Positions 7,911-16,896 of a stretch of DNA of 64,000 nt are shown here, one piece after another. The DNA lies in assembly GCF_013370205.1 (NCBI RefSeq), contig NZ_JABWGV010000002.1, forward strand, positions 496,001-560,000, read 5' to 3'. The translations under genes were made by a program, and so were the position numbers. Every line of letters begins with the position of its first letter. The first letter of the stretch is position 1. The notes under the pieces are model-generated. The model had not been told where the DNA came from. It saw only the letters and a program-made list of their open reading frames with translations, and made no database searches. Source of the stretch: Qipengyuania atrilutea (GTDB lineage Bacteria > Pseudomonadota > Alphaproteobacteria > Sphingomonadales > Sphingomonadaceae).

Positions 7911-8111
7911 AGAAACAAAGTGATACTGTGTGGTAAACGGATCGAACACAGTCGGCCGCGGAAATTCGCGAATCGCTTGACTTGGTGAGGCCCGGTGGGT
8001 AAGCGCGCGGCAGAAATCGGGTGGCCGCCTTTCGCGAGCGCGGCCCTTTTTATTTGGCTCGTCCGCGTTCGATGCGGCATCGGTCAAGCAGTTTAGGTAA
8101 GGATACTTCTC

Positions 8112-8246
8112 ATGAAGCGGACTTTTCAGCCGAGCAATCTGGTTCGCGCCCGCCGTCACGGTTTCTTCGCCCGCAAGGCGACGCCGGGTGGCCGCAAGGT
8201 TCTGCGCGCACGCCGCAAGCGTGGCCGCAAGAAGCTCTGCGCGTAA
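8112..8246 (+). CDS. rpmH: 50S ribosomal protein L34
   Basis: This 44-residue basic protein begins [18 protein letters not shown] and ends in an Arg/Lys-rich tail with [16 protein letters not shown], the standard L34 sequence. It is a component of the large ribosomal subunit. It stands directly upstream of rnpA, the conserved order in bacteria. It is one residue set shorter than ordinary ORF cut-offs but unambiguous. Confidence 0.98.
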   Translation: MKRTFQPSNLVRARRHGFFARKATPGGRKVLRARRKRGRKKLCA

Positions 8247-8309
8247 CATCCATTTGCGCAACGCGCGCGGTCTGACGGCCGTGCGGCCGCGTTCAATCGT
8301 GCATTCAGG

Positions 8310-8340
8310 CGGGTCCCGTTCGGGGCCCGTTTGCGTTTTC
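8310..8340 (+). terminator. Terminator-like hairpin after rpmH
   Basis: CGGGTCCC pairs with GGGGCCCG around a short TTC-containing loop and is followed by TTTGCGTTTT. It lies between rpmH and rnpA, so it may reduce rnpA expression relative to rpmH. Confidence 0.6.
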
Positions 8341-8375
8341 ATGACCACGCTCCGCCGCTAGGTTGCCCGCGCATT

Positions 8376-8780
8376 ATGCCAAGCGAACCTACTCCTTCCG
8401 TCATCCGCAAGCGTGCCGATTTCCTGCGCGCCAATCGCGGTAAGCGGGTTGCGCGGCCCGGCTTCATCGTGCTCGCCCATCCGAACGACGGGAAGGGTAA
8501 GCGCTACGGCATCACGGTGACGAAGAAGATCGGCAATGCCGTCGTCCGCAACCGGATGAAGCGCCGTTTTCGCGAACTGCTGCGCGCCGAACTGCCACTG
8601 GGCGGCCTACCGGACCACGATTACGTGTTGATAGGGCGCGATGGCGGGGTCGAGCGGGACTTCGCAGCGATGCGCGCGGAACTTGCCCGCGCGCTCGAAA
8701 AGCTGGCGAAAGGCGAAGCGGATCCGCCGCGGCGCCACGGCAATCGCGGGCGCAAACCGCGGGAATTCCAGCGCAAATGA
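8376..8780 (+). CDS. rnpA: Ribonuclease P protein component
   Basis: RnpA is the protein subunit of RNase P, which matures tRNA 5' ends. Start ATG 8376 ([17 protein letters not shown]) gives 134 residues, the usual size. The motif [19 protein letters not shown] is the family signature (RNR helix) and binds the RNA subunit. The in-frame start at 8331 would add an unconserved leader. The stop overlaps the yidD start as ATGA. Confidence 0.97.
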   Translation: MPSEPTPSVIRKRADFLRANRGKRVARPGFIVLAHPNDGKGKRYGITVTKKIGNAVVRNRMKRRFRELLRAELPLGGLPDHDYVLIGRDGGVERDFAAMRAELARALEKLAKGEADPPRRHGNRGRKPREFQRK

Positions 8781-8986
8781 AACATGTGCTCATCGCGGTT
8801 GCTCGGGCGTGGCAATGGGGGCCGAGCCGCCTGCTGCCCCCGACCTGCCGGTTCCAGCCTACCTGCTCCGCCTACGCGATCGAAGCGGTGCAAAAATTTG
8901 GGGCGATCAAGGGTGGATGGCTGGCGCTTAAGCGTATAATGCGCTGCCACCCTTGGGGCGGCCACGGGCATGATCCGGTGCCGTGA
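8777..8986 (+). CDS. yidD: Membrane protein insertion efficiency factor YidD
   Basis: YidD is a small membrane-associated protein that aids insertion of inner-membrane proteins by YidC. The 69-residue product carries the family core [16 protein letters not shown] with its conserved cysteines, and [14 protein letters not shown] at the C-terminus. It overlaps rnpA by 4 bases and precedes yidC, the classical order. Confidence 0.97.
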   Translation: MKHVLIAVARAWQWGPSRLLPPTCRFQPTCSAYAIEAVQKFGAIKGGWLALKRIMRCHPWGGHGHDPVP

Positions 8987-9111
8987 CGGGCCAAAGTGTT
9001 TTAGGTTGATAATACAGCTGCTCGGCCTACATCCGGTGGATTGGCCGGATGGGCTGACGGCGGGCGGTATGTTTAGGCCCGCCAATCACGACTGACGGAA
9101 AGTATTTCGGT

Positions 9112-10902
9112 TTGGACAATCAGCGCAATCTCCTTCTCGCGGTCCTCTTGTCCGCGGTCCTGCTGTTCGGATGGGACGCGGGGATGCGCTTCCTCTATCC
9201 CGATACCGAGGGCGTCACTGCGTCCGAGCGCGAGGATGCGCCCACCCAGCGTGCGTCCGGCTCCATCCGCGAAGGCGAGGGCGCAGCGATCGACGTCCCC
9301 CGCGGCGAGATCGGCACGCAAAGCACCGGTGCGCGCGGCCCGGTGTCGCTCGACAGCGCGCTAGGCGCAGGCGGCCGGATCGACATCGCTTCACCGCTCG
9401 TCAGCGGCTCCGTCAATCCGATCGGGGCGCAGATCGACGACATTACCCTCAACGATTACCGGCAGTCGGTAGACCGGGACAGCGGACCGATCCGCATCTT
9501 CGCGCCCGAAGGCACGGACGCGCAGCAATATGCGCGCTTCGGCTTCCTCGAGAACGGCCAGGTCGCAACTCCGGAGGATGCCGTATGGCAGACGAGCGGC
9601 GGCACGCTGGCGCCGGGCAATCCGATTACGCTGACCCGGCAGGGATCGGGCGGGCTGACCTACACGGTGCGCCTGTCGATCGACGAGCGCTACATGATTA
9701 CCGCCGAACAGAGCGTCGCCAACCGCGGCGGCAGCGCTGCGGTCGTTCAGCCGTTCGCCCTGGTCGCACGGACCAGCGAGACTGCGAGCGCCGACATCTG
9801 GAACGCGCATTCCGGCCCCATCGGCGGCTTCGCGGGAACGGTGAATTACGAGCCCGACTACGACGAACTGGACGAGGCGGGCACGATCTCGCCCGCCGGC
9901 GCGCCGGACTGGATCGGCTTTACCGACATCTACTGGCTCTCCGCCCTCATTCCGGACCCGGATGCCGCGCCCGAAGCGACCTTCCGTTCGCTGGGCGGCG
10001 ATACGTACCGCGCGGACCTCATCTACGCGCCGCTGACCGTCGCGCCGGGGCAGGAGATCACGCGCACGACCCGCCTGTTCGCAGGCGCCAAGGACAGCTC
10101 GATCCTCGATGCCTATCAGGATGCAGGGGTCACCAACTTCGGCCTCGCGATCGACTGGGGCTGGTTCCGCTGGTTCGAGAAGCCGATCCTGTGGCTGCTG
10201 CTGCAGTTCAATGCGCTAACGGGCAATTTCGGAGTGGCGATCATCCTCCTCACCGTGATGATCCGCCTCATTCTGTTCCCCATCGCACAGAAGCAGTTCG
10301 CCAGCATGGCCGCGATGAAGGCGATCCAGCCGAAGATGAAGGCGGTGCAGGAACGGCACAAGGACGACAAGCAGAAGCAGCAGCAGGAAATCATGAAGCT
10401 GTACAAGGAGGAGAAGGTCAATCCGCTCGCCGGCTGCCTTCCGATCCTCATACAGATCCCGATCTTCTTCGCGCTCTACAAGGTGCTGATCCTCGCCATC
10501 GAGATGCGGCACGAGCCCTTCATATTGTGGATCAGGGATTTGAGCGCGCCCGATCCGGCGTATATCCTGAACCTGTTCGGCCTCCTGCCGTTCACGCCGC
10601 CGAGTTTCCTCGGCATTGGCGTGCTGGCAGTGCTGCTCGGCATCACGATGTGGCTAACCTTCAAGCTCAATCCTGCTGCGATGGACCCCGTGCAGCAGCA
10701 GATCTTCAACATCATGCCGTGGGTGCTGATGTTCGTGATGGCGCCGTTCGCGGCCGGCCTGCTGCTCTACTGGGTAACCAACAACCTGCTGACGCTGGCG
10801 CAGCAAAGCTACCTCTATTCCAAGAACCCGCAGCTTCGCGCCGCGGCCGAAAAGGAGAGGGCGGAAAAGGCGAAGGCCGCCGCTGCAGCTAATGATGGAT
10901 GA
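9112..10902 (+). CDS. yidC: Membrane protein insertase YidC
   Basis: YidC inserts and folds inner-membrane proteins, alone or with Sec. The 596-residue protein has an N-terminal membrane segment (about 5 to 22), a long periplasmic domain (about 40 to 345), and a C-terminal 60KD_IMP domain starting near WFRWFEKPILWLL, with conserved GNFGVAIILLTVMIRL and NPLAGCLPILIQIPIFFALY. The start is TTG, with MDNQRNLLLAV being the standard family N-terminus and no better start nearby. The last 11 bases overlap engB. Confidence 0.97.
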   Translation: MDNQRNLLLAVLLSAVLLFGWDAGMRFLYPDTEGVTASEREDAPTQRASGSIREGEGAAIDVPRGEIGTQSTGARGPVSLDSALGAGGRIDIASPLVSGSVNPIGAQIDDITLNDYRQSVDRDSGPIRIFAPEGTDAQQYARFGFLENGQVATPEDAVWQTSGGTLAPGNPITLTRQGSGGLTYTVRLSIDERYMITAEQSVANRGGSAAVVQPFALVARTSETASADIWNAHSGPIGGFAGTVNYEPDYDELDEAGTISPAGAPDWIGFTDIYWLSALIPDPDAAPEATFRSLGGDTYRADLIYAPLTVAPGQEITRTTRLFAGAKDSSILDAYQDAGVTNFGLAIDWGWFRWFEKPILWLLLQFNALTGNFGVAIILLTVMIRLILFPIAQKQFASMAAMKAIQPKMKAVQERHKDDKQKQQQEIMKLYKEEKVNPLAGCLPILIQIPIFFALYKVLILAIEMRHEPFILWIRDLSAPDPAYILNLFGLLPFTPPSFLGIGVLAVLLGITMWLTFKLNPAAMDPVQQQIFNIMPWVLMFVMAPFAAGLLLYWVTNNLLTLAQQSYLYSKNPQLRAAAEKERAEKAKAAAAANDG

Positions 10903-11587
10903 GCCAGAGGCCAACACTGCCAGCGAGGCGGAGCGGGAGCGCGAGCGCGCCGCACTGGCCAGGCAGGCGGCGAAGCTGTTTTCGGGGCGCGTTGACTTCC
11001 TCCTTTCCGCTCCGCAGCTCAAGTTCCTGCCCGACCCGAGCGTGCCGGAAATAGCCTTCGCCGGCCGCTCTAACGTCGGCAAGTCGTCGCTGCTGAACGC
11101 CATCACCGGACGCAAGTCCATCGCCCGCGCCTCGGTCACGCCGGGCCGCACGCAGGAACTCAACATCTTCGAAGTGGGCGACCCGACGCTGTTCCGGCTG
11201 GTCGACATGCCCGGCTACGGTTTCGCCAAGGCTCCGCCGAAGGTGGTCGAGAACTGGAAGAAGCTCGTGCGCACCTATCTGCGCGGGCGGGCGGTGCTGC
11301 ACCGCACGCTGGTGTTGATCGACAGCCGCCACGGCCTCAAGGACGTAGACCGCGAGATGATGACCATGCTCGACGAAGCTGCGGTCGGATACCGCCTCGT
11401 ATTAACGAAGGCGGACAAGCTCAAGGCGAGCGTGCTCGACGAAGTTGCGGCGAAGGTCGCCGAGGAATCGCGCAAGCACGTCGCCGCCTATCCCGAACTT
11501 CACGTAACCAGTGCGGAAAAGGGGCTGGGCCTTCCCGAACTGCGCTCGGCGATCCTGCTGGACGCGGGCGTTGCCGAAACGCGGTAG
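10892..11587 (+). CDS. engB: Ribosome biogenesis GTP-binding protein EngB/YsxC
   Basis: An essential TRAFAC GTPase that assists assembly of the 50S subunit. The G motifs are clear: G1 GRSNVGKSSLLNA, G3 DMPGYGFAK, and G4 TKADK. Length (231 aa) is slightly above average, due to an acidic, Arg-rich N-terminal extension of about 30 residues before the conserved core. It overlaps yidC by 11 bases, which suggests coupling, and is the last gene of the rpmH-rnpA-yidD-yidC-engB block. Confidence 0.96.
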   Translation: MMDEPEANTASEAERERERAALARQAAKLFSGRVDFLLSAPQLKFLPDPSVPEIAFAGRSNVGKSSLLNAITGRKSIARASVTPGRTQELNIFEVGDPTLFRLVDMPGYGFAKAPPKVVENWKKLVRTYLRGRAVLHRTLVLIDSRHGLKDVDREMMTMLDEAAVGYRLVLTKADKLKASVLDEVAAKVAEESRKHVAAYPELHVTSAEKGLGLPELRSAILLDAGVAETR

Positions 11588-11685
11588 CGGTCCGAGCGGG
11601 GCAATCGCAGGGTCAGGCCGTTCGACCTCGACAGTGTGGGGATGAAACCTTACTGCCCGGAACCGGTGGGACAAAGGTACGCGCG

Positions 11686-12351
11686 ATGAAGTTGATTATC
11701 GGAAACAAGAATTACTCGAGCTGGTCCCTGCGCGCATGGCTGTCGGTCAAGCAGTCGGGCCTTTCGTTCGAGGAACTGACGGTCAATATCTACGGCGACG
11801 ACTGGCAGGCGGCGAAGCGCGAATCGGACGACATCATGCCGTCGGGCAAGGTTCCGATCCTGTGGGACGACGAAACGGTCGTGTGGGACAGCCTCGCGAT
11901 CCTCGAATATTTGGGCGACAAGATCGGACGCGAGCGTTTCTGGCCCAAGGACGAAACGGCGCGCGGCATGGCCCGCTCGATGGTCAGCGAAATGCACAGC
12001 TCCTATGCCGCGCTGCGGCAGGTTTGCCCGATGAACATCCGCAAGCGGTTCGAAGGGGTGATAGTGCCCGAAGAAGTGCGCAGCGACATTGTGCGCATTC
12101 TGCAGCTGTGGGCGGAAGCCCGCGCGCGCTTCGGTCAGGGGGGACCCTATCTGTTCGGCACGTTCGGCGCGGCTGACATCTTCTACGCGCCGGTCGTGAG
12201 CCGCTTCCTAACCTACGGCATCGGCGTTCCGGGCTTTGCGCGCGGCTACATGGAAGCCGTGTGGGAGCACGACTGGATGCAGCAGTGGATCGCCGCTGCC
12301 GAAGACGAGGAATGGGTTATCGAGCAATACGAGGCTGCGCCCGCACAATGA
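11686..12351 (+). CDS. Glutathione S-transferase family protein
   Basis: The 221-residue protein has an N-terminal thioredoxin fold (MKLIIGNKNYSSWSLRAWL, then GKVPILWDDETVVWDSLAI with the glutathione-contacting P-I-L and D-S pair) and an all-helical C-terminal domain (GPYLFGTFGAADIFYAPVV). Members conjugate glutathione to electrophiles or reduce substrates; the substrate here cannot be told. Its stop overlaps the next start as ATGA, so the two are coupled. Confidence 0.9.
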   Translation: MKLIIGNKNYSSWSLRAWLSVKQSGLSFEELTVNIYGDDWQAAKRESDDIMPSGKVPILWDDETVVWDSLAILEYLGDKIGRERFWPKDETARGMARSMVSEMHSSYAALRQVCPMNIRKRFEGVIVPEEVRSDIVRILQLWAEARARFGQGGPYLFGTFGAADIFYAPVVSRFLTYGIGVPGFARGYMEAVWEHDWMQQWIAAAEDEEWVIEQYEAAPAQ

Positions 12352-13223
12352 GACTGATTATCGCCGCGCTCTGCCTGTGGGCGCTTATTCTTCCCGGCGA
12401 GGCCCGCGCATGGGGCGACTTCGCGCACCGCAAGACGGCCGAGATCGCGGAAGCGAATGTCTCGCCCGAGGTTCGCGCAAAGATCGACCGGCTACTCAGA
12501 TCCGCGGACGATCTCGGCACGCCCGAATGCGCGCTCGAGACGCTCGAGGATGCAAGCGTGTGGCCCGACTGCATCCGCCGTACACGTTGGCGCTGGGGCT
12601 ATACGGCGGCTTGGCACTACCGCACCGCGCCGATTTGCGAAGCCTTCAACCCGCGCGCGAACTGCGAGGGCGGGAACTGCGTGACGGCCCAGATCGAGCG
12701 GGGCCACCGCATACTTGCCGACGAAAGCCTGCCCGATGCCGTGCGCCTCGAAGCGCTCGCCTTCATGGTACACTTCGCCGGCGACGTGCATATGCCGCTT
12801 CACTCGGGTGATCGCGAGGACCGCGGCGGCAACGACCGGGAGGCGGACTACGGCTTCGTGCCGAAACTCAACTTGCACTGGATCTGGGACGGTCCTCTTG
12901 CTGAGCGTGCGATCACCGATACCGACGATCCCGTCGTGCGCCGATATTCCGCGGCGGAGCGGACGGAGCTCGGCGGCGGCGATCCGGCCGACTGGGGCCG
13001 CGAAAGCTGGCAGATAAGCCGCGGCTTCGTCTATCCCACTGCCTTCGATACCGAAGACGTATGCGGCGAAGCGCTGCCGGACAGCACCGCGCTGACGCAG
13101 GAGGATATCGCACGCGGCATCCCCATCGCCCGGCGCCGGGTGCAGCAGGCAGGCGTCCGCATTGCGGAGCGGCTCGAAAGCGCCTTCGCGCCCGGCCCTC
13201 TGCCGGAGCCCGCGAGAGACTAG
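12348..13223 (+). CDS. Secreted S1/P1-type nuclease
   Basis: This family of trinuclear-zinc nucleases cuts single-stranded DNA and RNA outside the cytoplasm. A signal peptide (about 1 to 18) ends at ARA, leaving mature Trp 1 and His 6 (WGDFAHRK), both zinc ligands. The other ligand segments are visible: AWHYRT, VHFAGDVHMPLHSGD, and NLHWIWD, so the active site appears complete. Start ATG 12348 is supported by the signal peptide; the longer upstream frame lacks one. The C-terminus ends near the cupin stop on the other strand. Confidence 0.93.
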   Translation: MRLIIAALCLWALILPGEARAWGDFAHRKTAEIAEANVSPEVRAKIDRLLRSADDLGTPECALETLEDASVWPDCIRRTRWRWGYTAAWHYRTAPICEAFNPRANCEGGNCVTAQIERGHRILADESLPDAVRLEALAFMVHFAGDVHMPLHSGDREDRGGNDREADYGFVPKLNLHWIWDGPLAERAITDTDDPVVRRYSAAERTELGGGDPADWGRESWQISRGFVYPTAFDTEDVCGEALPDSTALTQEDIARGIPIARRRVQQAGVRIAERLESAFAPGPLPEPARD

Positions 13224-13687
13224 GCCGGCCGCTCGATGTCGTACGGCGTGCCGTCCTTCCTGAAGTAACCTTCCGGCGTAAAGACCAGATCGATGTCGGG
13301 GTATTCGCCGCGATCTTCCTCGCGCGGACCGCCGCTGACCGCGATGTAGACGCAGGGGAGATCGCCGCGGTTGTGCAGGTGGTGGCCGTTACGCTCGCCC
13401 GCCGGCCATGCGAGGATATCGCCCGGACCGACGGGAATTTCTCCCGCGTCCTCGATCAGCACCGCTTCGCCTTGGAGGATGAACACCATCTCGTCCTGCG
13501 CTTCGTGCCAGTGCCGCTGCGACGAATAGGCACCCGGTTCCAGCACGACGTGGCTCGCGCCGAGCTTCGTCAGCCCCGCGGGCGGCGCGAGGCGGCGGTA
13601 ATGCCGTCCCTCTACGTCCTTGTTGAAAGGCGCAGGATAGCCGGTCGCGTTGGTTTGCGGGATCGCATCAAGATCGAGCTTGGGCAT
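13220..13687 (-). CDS. Cupin-domain protein
   Basis: The 155-residue protein contains one cupin barrel. Motif 1 is SQRHWHEAQDEMVFILQGEA, giving His-x-His and Glu metal ligands. Motif 2 is PVGPGDILAWPAGERNGHHLHN with the second His. Cupins of this size often bind a metal and act as small-molecule isomerases, dioxygenases or regulators; the substrate is unknown. AGGAG precedes the ATG. It is divergent from dapE with only 29 bases between the starts. Confidence 0.88.
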   Translation of the reverse strand: MPKLDLDAIPQTNATGYPAPFNKDVEGRHYRRLAPPAGLTKLGASHVVLEPGAYSSQRHWHEAQDEMVFILQGEAVLIEDAGEIPVGPGDILAWPAGERNGHHLHNRGDLPCVYIAVSGGPREEDRGEYPDIDLVFTPEGYFRKDGTPYDIERPA

Positions 13688-13716
13688 ATCGAGTTACTCC
13701 TGCTAGCGAGGCGAGT

Positions 13717-14853
13717 ATGAGCGATAGCCTCGAATACGCCAAGCGCCTGATCGAAGCCGAAAGCGTCACGCCTGCGCGCGGTGCCGTCTTCGATGCGATG
13801 GAGGCGATGCTGCAGCCTCTCGGCTTCACCGTCAGCCGCTTCACGCGGGGCGAGGGCGTAGAGGGTACACCGGAAGAGCCGGTGGAGAACCTGTTCGCAA
13901 TCCGCGAGGGGCCGGCAGGCTCGAAGCACTTCGCTTTCGCCGGCCATCTCGACGTGGTGCCCCCGGGCGACGGCTGGACGAGCGACGCGTTCGGACCAGA
14001 GATACGCGGCGACCTGCTCTACGGGCGCGGCGCGGTCGACATGAAAGGTGCGATCGCATGTATGGTCGATGCGGTCGCTGCCGTGCCGCAGGATGCCGGC
14101 ACGATCAGCTTCATCATCACCGGCGACGAGGAAGGTCCGGCGCTGCACGGCACGCGCGCTTTGATCGACTGGATGGAGGAGGCCGGGCACCGGCCCGACC
14201 TCTGCCTCGTCGGCGAACCGACTAGCGTAAACCGCCTTGGCGACATGATGAAGATCGGGCGGCGCGGATCGCTCAATATTTGGCTCGAGGTCACGGGATC
14301 GCAGGGCCACGTCGCCTATCCGCACCTCGCCGATAACCCGATACCGCGGCTGATCGCGATCCTTGCGGAGCTTGACGCACTGGTGCTTGACGAGGGGACC
14401 GACTGGTTCCAGCCGAGCAATCTCGAGATTACCGAAATCGACGCAATGAACCGCGCGCACAACGTCATTCCGGGAAAGGCGAAGGCGCGCATCTCGATCC
14501 GCTTCAACGATACACATTCGGGCGCGTCGCTGTCGGAACTGGTTGGCAAGGTCGCCGAAAAGCACGGCGGCACCGCACTGCCCATCATCAGCGGCGAACC
14601 GTTCCTTACCCCGCCTGGTATGTTTTCAGACCTCATCGCCGAAGCGGTCGAGGCCGAGACCGGCGTCAGGCCGGAAGCCTCGACCACCGGCGGCACCTCC
14701 GACGCGCGCTTCCTGCGCAGCGTCTGCCCGGTAATCGAGTTCGGCCTCGTCAACGCGACGATGCATAAGACCGACGAGGCAGTAGCGCTGGCCGACCTCG
14801 ATACGCTAAGCCGCATCTACACGCGGATCGCGCGGGGAGCCTTGGCGCAGTAA
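13717..14853 (+). CDS. dapE: Succinyl-diaminopimelate desuccinylase
   Basis: DapE removes succinate from N-succinyl-LL-diaminopimelate in lysine and peptidoglycan precursor synthesis. The M20 peptidase fold is evident: FAGHLDVVPPG (zinc His and catalytic Asp), GRGAVDMKG (bridging Asp), TGDEEGPALHGT (catalytic Glu pair), and late TTGGTSDARF and NATMHKTDE with the last zinc His. The 378-residue length is typical. dapB lies 3 kb away in the same window, so two lysine-pathway steps are near each other but not in one operon. Confidence 0.96.
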   Translation: MSDSLEYAKRLIEAESVTPARGAVFDAMEAMLQPLGFTVSRFTRGEGVEGTPEEPVENLFAIREGPAGSKHFAFAGHLDVVPPGDGWTSDAFGPEIRGDLLYGRGAVDMKGAIACMVDAVAAVPQDAGTISFIITGDEEGPALHGTRALIDWMEEAGHRPDLCLVGEPTSVNRLGDMMKIGRRGSLNIWLEVTGSQGHVAYPHLADNPIPRLIAILAELDALVLDEGTDWFQPSNLEITEIDAMNRAHNVIPGKAKARISIRFNDTHSGASLSELVGKVAEKHGGTALPIISGEPFLTPPGMFSDLIAEAVEAETGVRPEASTTGGTSDARFLRSVCPVIEFGLVNATMHKTDEAVALADLDTLSRIYTRIARGALAQ

Positions 14854-14865
14854 GGGGACGCTGAC

Positions 14866-16101
14866 ATGAAATTCTGGTTCGGCATTCCGCTATGGCAGCG
14901 GGTCGTCGCGGCATTGGTGCTGGGCGTCATCGTCGGCCTCCTGTGGGGACCGGGGGCGGAAAGCATCAAGTTCATCGGCGACATCTTCATCGCCTTCATC
15001 AAGATGCTAGTCGTGCCGCTGATCTTCTTCAGCCTTGTGGCGGGCGTGGCGGCCATCGGCGATCTCCGGAAACTCGGCGCGGTCGGCTGGCGCGCGCTGC
15101 TGATTTTCGTCGTGACCGGACAGGTGGCGGTATGGCTCGGCCTAGCGCTCGGCACGATCTTCGAGCCCGGCGTAGGCCTCGATACCAGCGCGATCCAGAT
15201 GGGGGCGGTCCCCGAGCCGGCGCCGACAAGCTGGCGCGAGATGCTGCTCGGCATGGTTCCGCAAAGCCCGGTGCAGGTGATGGCGGACGTCAACGTGCTG
15301 CCGCTCATCATCTTCTCGATGCTGATCGGGATCGGTATCCTAATGGCGCAGGGCGAGGGCGAGCCGGCGCAGCGCATCTTCGATTCGGGCTCGATCGTGA
15401 TGCAGAAAGTCACGATCATCGTGATGGAGCTGACCCCCTTCGGCGTCTTCGCACTGATGGCATGGGTCGCCGGCACGCTGGGCGTTCCTGCGCTGCTTGC
15501 GCTCGGCAAGCTGGTGGCGATGAACTACCTCGGCTGCTTCCTCATCATCGGTGTGATGTATGTTGCGATCGTCAAGCTATTGGCGAAGCTGCCGATCATG
15601 GATTTCTTCCGCGGGATCGTGGACGCGATCGCGGTCGCCTATTCCACCGCAAGCTCGAACGCGACACTGCCGGTGACGATGCGCTGCGTGGAGCGGAACC
15701 TCGGCGTCAGCCGCTCGGTGACGAGCTTTACCACCTCGCTCGGCGCGACGATCAACATGGACGGCACGGCGATGTATCTAGGCCTCGCTACGCTGTTCGG
15801 CGCGCAGATTTTCGGCGTGGATCTGAGCGCGGGCGATTACGTCACGATTGCGGTGCTGGCAACGCTGGGCTCGGTCGGCGCGGCGGGCATTCCAGGGGCG
15901 GGCCTCATCATGATGGCGGCGGTCTTCACCGCGGTCGACGTGCCGCTCGAGACGATCGCCTTCGTCGCCGGCGTGGACCGGATCATGGACATGATGCGCA
16001 CCGCGACGAATGTCAGCGGCGATGCGGCTGTGGCGGTAACGGTGGGCGTGATGACGGGCGAGATCGACAAGGCGGAGATGATCAGCGCGGACGATGTGTG
16101 A
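14866..16101 (+). CDS. Sodium/proton:dicarboxylate (glutamate/aspartate) symporter
   Basis: A member of the DAACS family of inner-membrane carriers for C4-dicarboxylates or acidic amino acids. About eight hydrophobic segments and two re-entrant loops are expected; the serine-rich loop VAYSTASSNATLPVTM and the NMDGTAMY motif, both central to substrate and sodium binding, are present, as is the DRIMDMMRTATNVSGDA segment near the C-terminus. It starts 12 bases after dapE, so co-transcription is likely. Substrate choice cannot be fixed by eye. Confidence 0.93.
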   Translation: MKFWFGIPLWQRVVAALVLGVIVGLLWGPGAESIKFIGDIFIAFIKMLVVPLIFFSLVAGVAAIGDLRKLGAVGWRALLIFVVTGQVAVWLGLALGTIFEPGVGLDTSAIQMGAVPEPAPTSWREMLLGMVPQSPVQVMADVNVLPLIIFSMLIGIGILMAQGEGEPAQRIFDSGSIVMQKVTIIVMELTPFGVFALMAWVAGTLGVPALLALGKLVAMNYLGCFLIIGVMYVAIVKLLAKLPIMDFFRGIVDAIAVAYSTASSNATLPVTMRCVERNLGVSRSVTSFTTSLGATINMDGTAMYLGLATLFGAQIFGVDLSAGDYVTIAVLATLGSVGAAGIPGAGLIMMAAVFTAVDVPLETIAFVAGVDRIMDMMRTATNVSGDAAVAVTVGVMTGEIDKAEMISADDV

Positions 16102-16115
16102 TGACGCCGCGCAGA

Positions 16116-16153
16116 AAAAAGCGCCGCCGAAGCACGTGGCCCGGCGACGCTTT
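16116..16153. terminator. Bidirectional terminator
   Basis: GCGCCGCCG pairs imperfectly with CGGCGACGC, with an A-run on the left flank (a T-run for the minus strand) and TTT on the right. It separates the convergent symporter and PEP-CTERM genes. Confidence 0.65.
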
Positions 16154-16173
16154 ACAACAGTGATCTTTTTCAA

Positions 16174-16797
16174 TCAGGCGTAGGATACAGATACATTCTG
16201 CCGCCGCTTGCCGGCCCGCATCGAGAAACCGACTGCCGCGAAACCGAACATGAGCAAAGCCCATGTACCCGGTTCAGGGACGGCTGCGGTCAAGGGCTGC
16301 GGATTGGCTGAGCCGATTACGGTACCGGGCGCGAGTTGAACGCCGAATACGGTATTGATCGCACCCGAAGACGCGTCGGTCAGCGACAGGGAAAGGCCGC
16401 TGCCGATGTTGAACAGGGGTACTACGCCAAGCATCATGCCGTTGGCGCTGACGTTCCCGCTCACCAGAAGCGCTTCGGTATCGATGAGGAAGTTGGACAG
16501 CGAAAGAACTGCGCTGTCGTTGAAGAGTTCAAGGCCCGAGCCGTCATGCTCGATCAGGGCATTGCCGCCGTCAACCTCGCCACCGGTGATGGGGAAGGTA
16601 AACGTGGGTATCCCGTCATTCACCGTCACGGTCGCCGTACCCGTAGCGCGCGCATCAATTCCGGCTCCGGCAAGCGTCGGTGCGGCATCGAGTGTAACAT
16701 CGGTTTCGCCGCCGACGATCTCGACAGCGTGAGCGGGGGTGGTGAGTGCGGTCGCAGCCAATGCCAGCGGCGCAAACGCCTTCGTCATTAAGGTCAT
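16174..16797 (-). CDS. PEPxxWA-CTERM sorting-domain exported protein
   Basis: The N-terminus has a signal peptide ending near PAHA. The C-terminus shows the PEP-CTERM sorting signal: AVPEPGTWALLMFGFAAVGF, then a basic cluster RAGKRRQ, recognised by exosortase/archaeosortase-type enzymes that anchor or release such proteins at the envelope. The middle is Thr/Gly/Ser-rich and beta-like, usual for these matrix-type proteins. The start ATG 16797 is preceded by GGAGGAATGC; the longer frame to 16836 lacks a ribosome site. An exosortase is not in this window. Confidence 0.9.
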   Translation of the reverse strand: MTLMTKAFAPLALAATALTTPAHAVEIVGGETDVTLDAAPTLAGAGIDARATGTATVTVNDGIPTFTFPITGGEVDGGNALIEHDGSGLELFNDSAVLSLSNFLIDTEALLVSGNVSANGMMLGVVPLFNIGSGLSLSLTDASSGAINTVFGVQLAPGTVIGSANPQPLTAAVPEPGTWALLMFGFAAVGFSMRAGKRRQNVSVSYA

Positions 16798-16896
16798 GCA
16801 TTCCTCCTTCGAAAGCCCGCCCACAAAGTTAAACAATTATTAACCATAAAGTTCCGCTACGAAATCTGTCCCAATCGTCCCGAAACGGAGCGACAC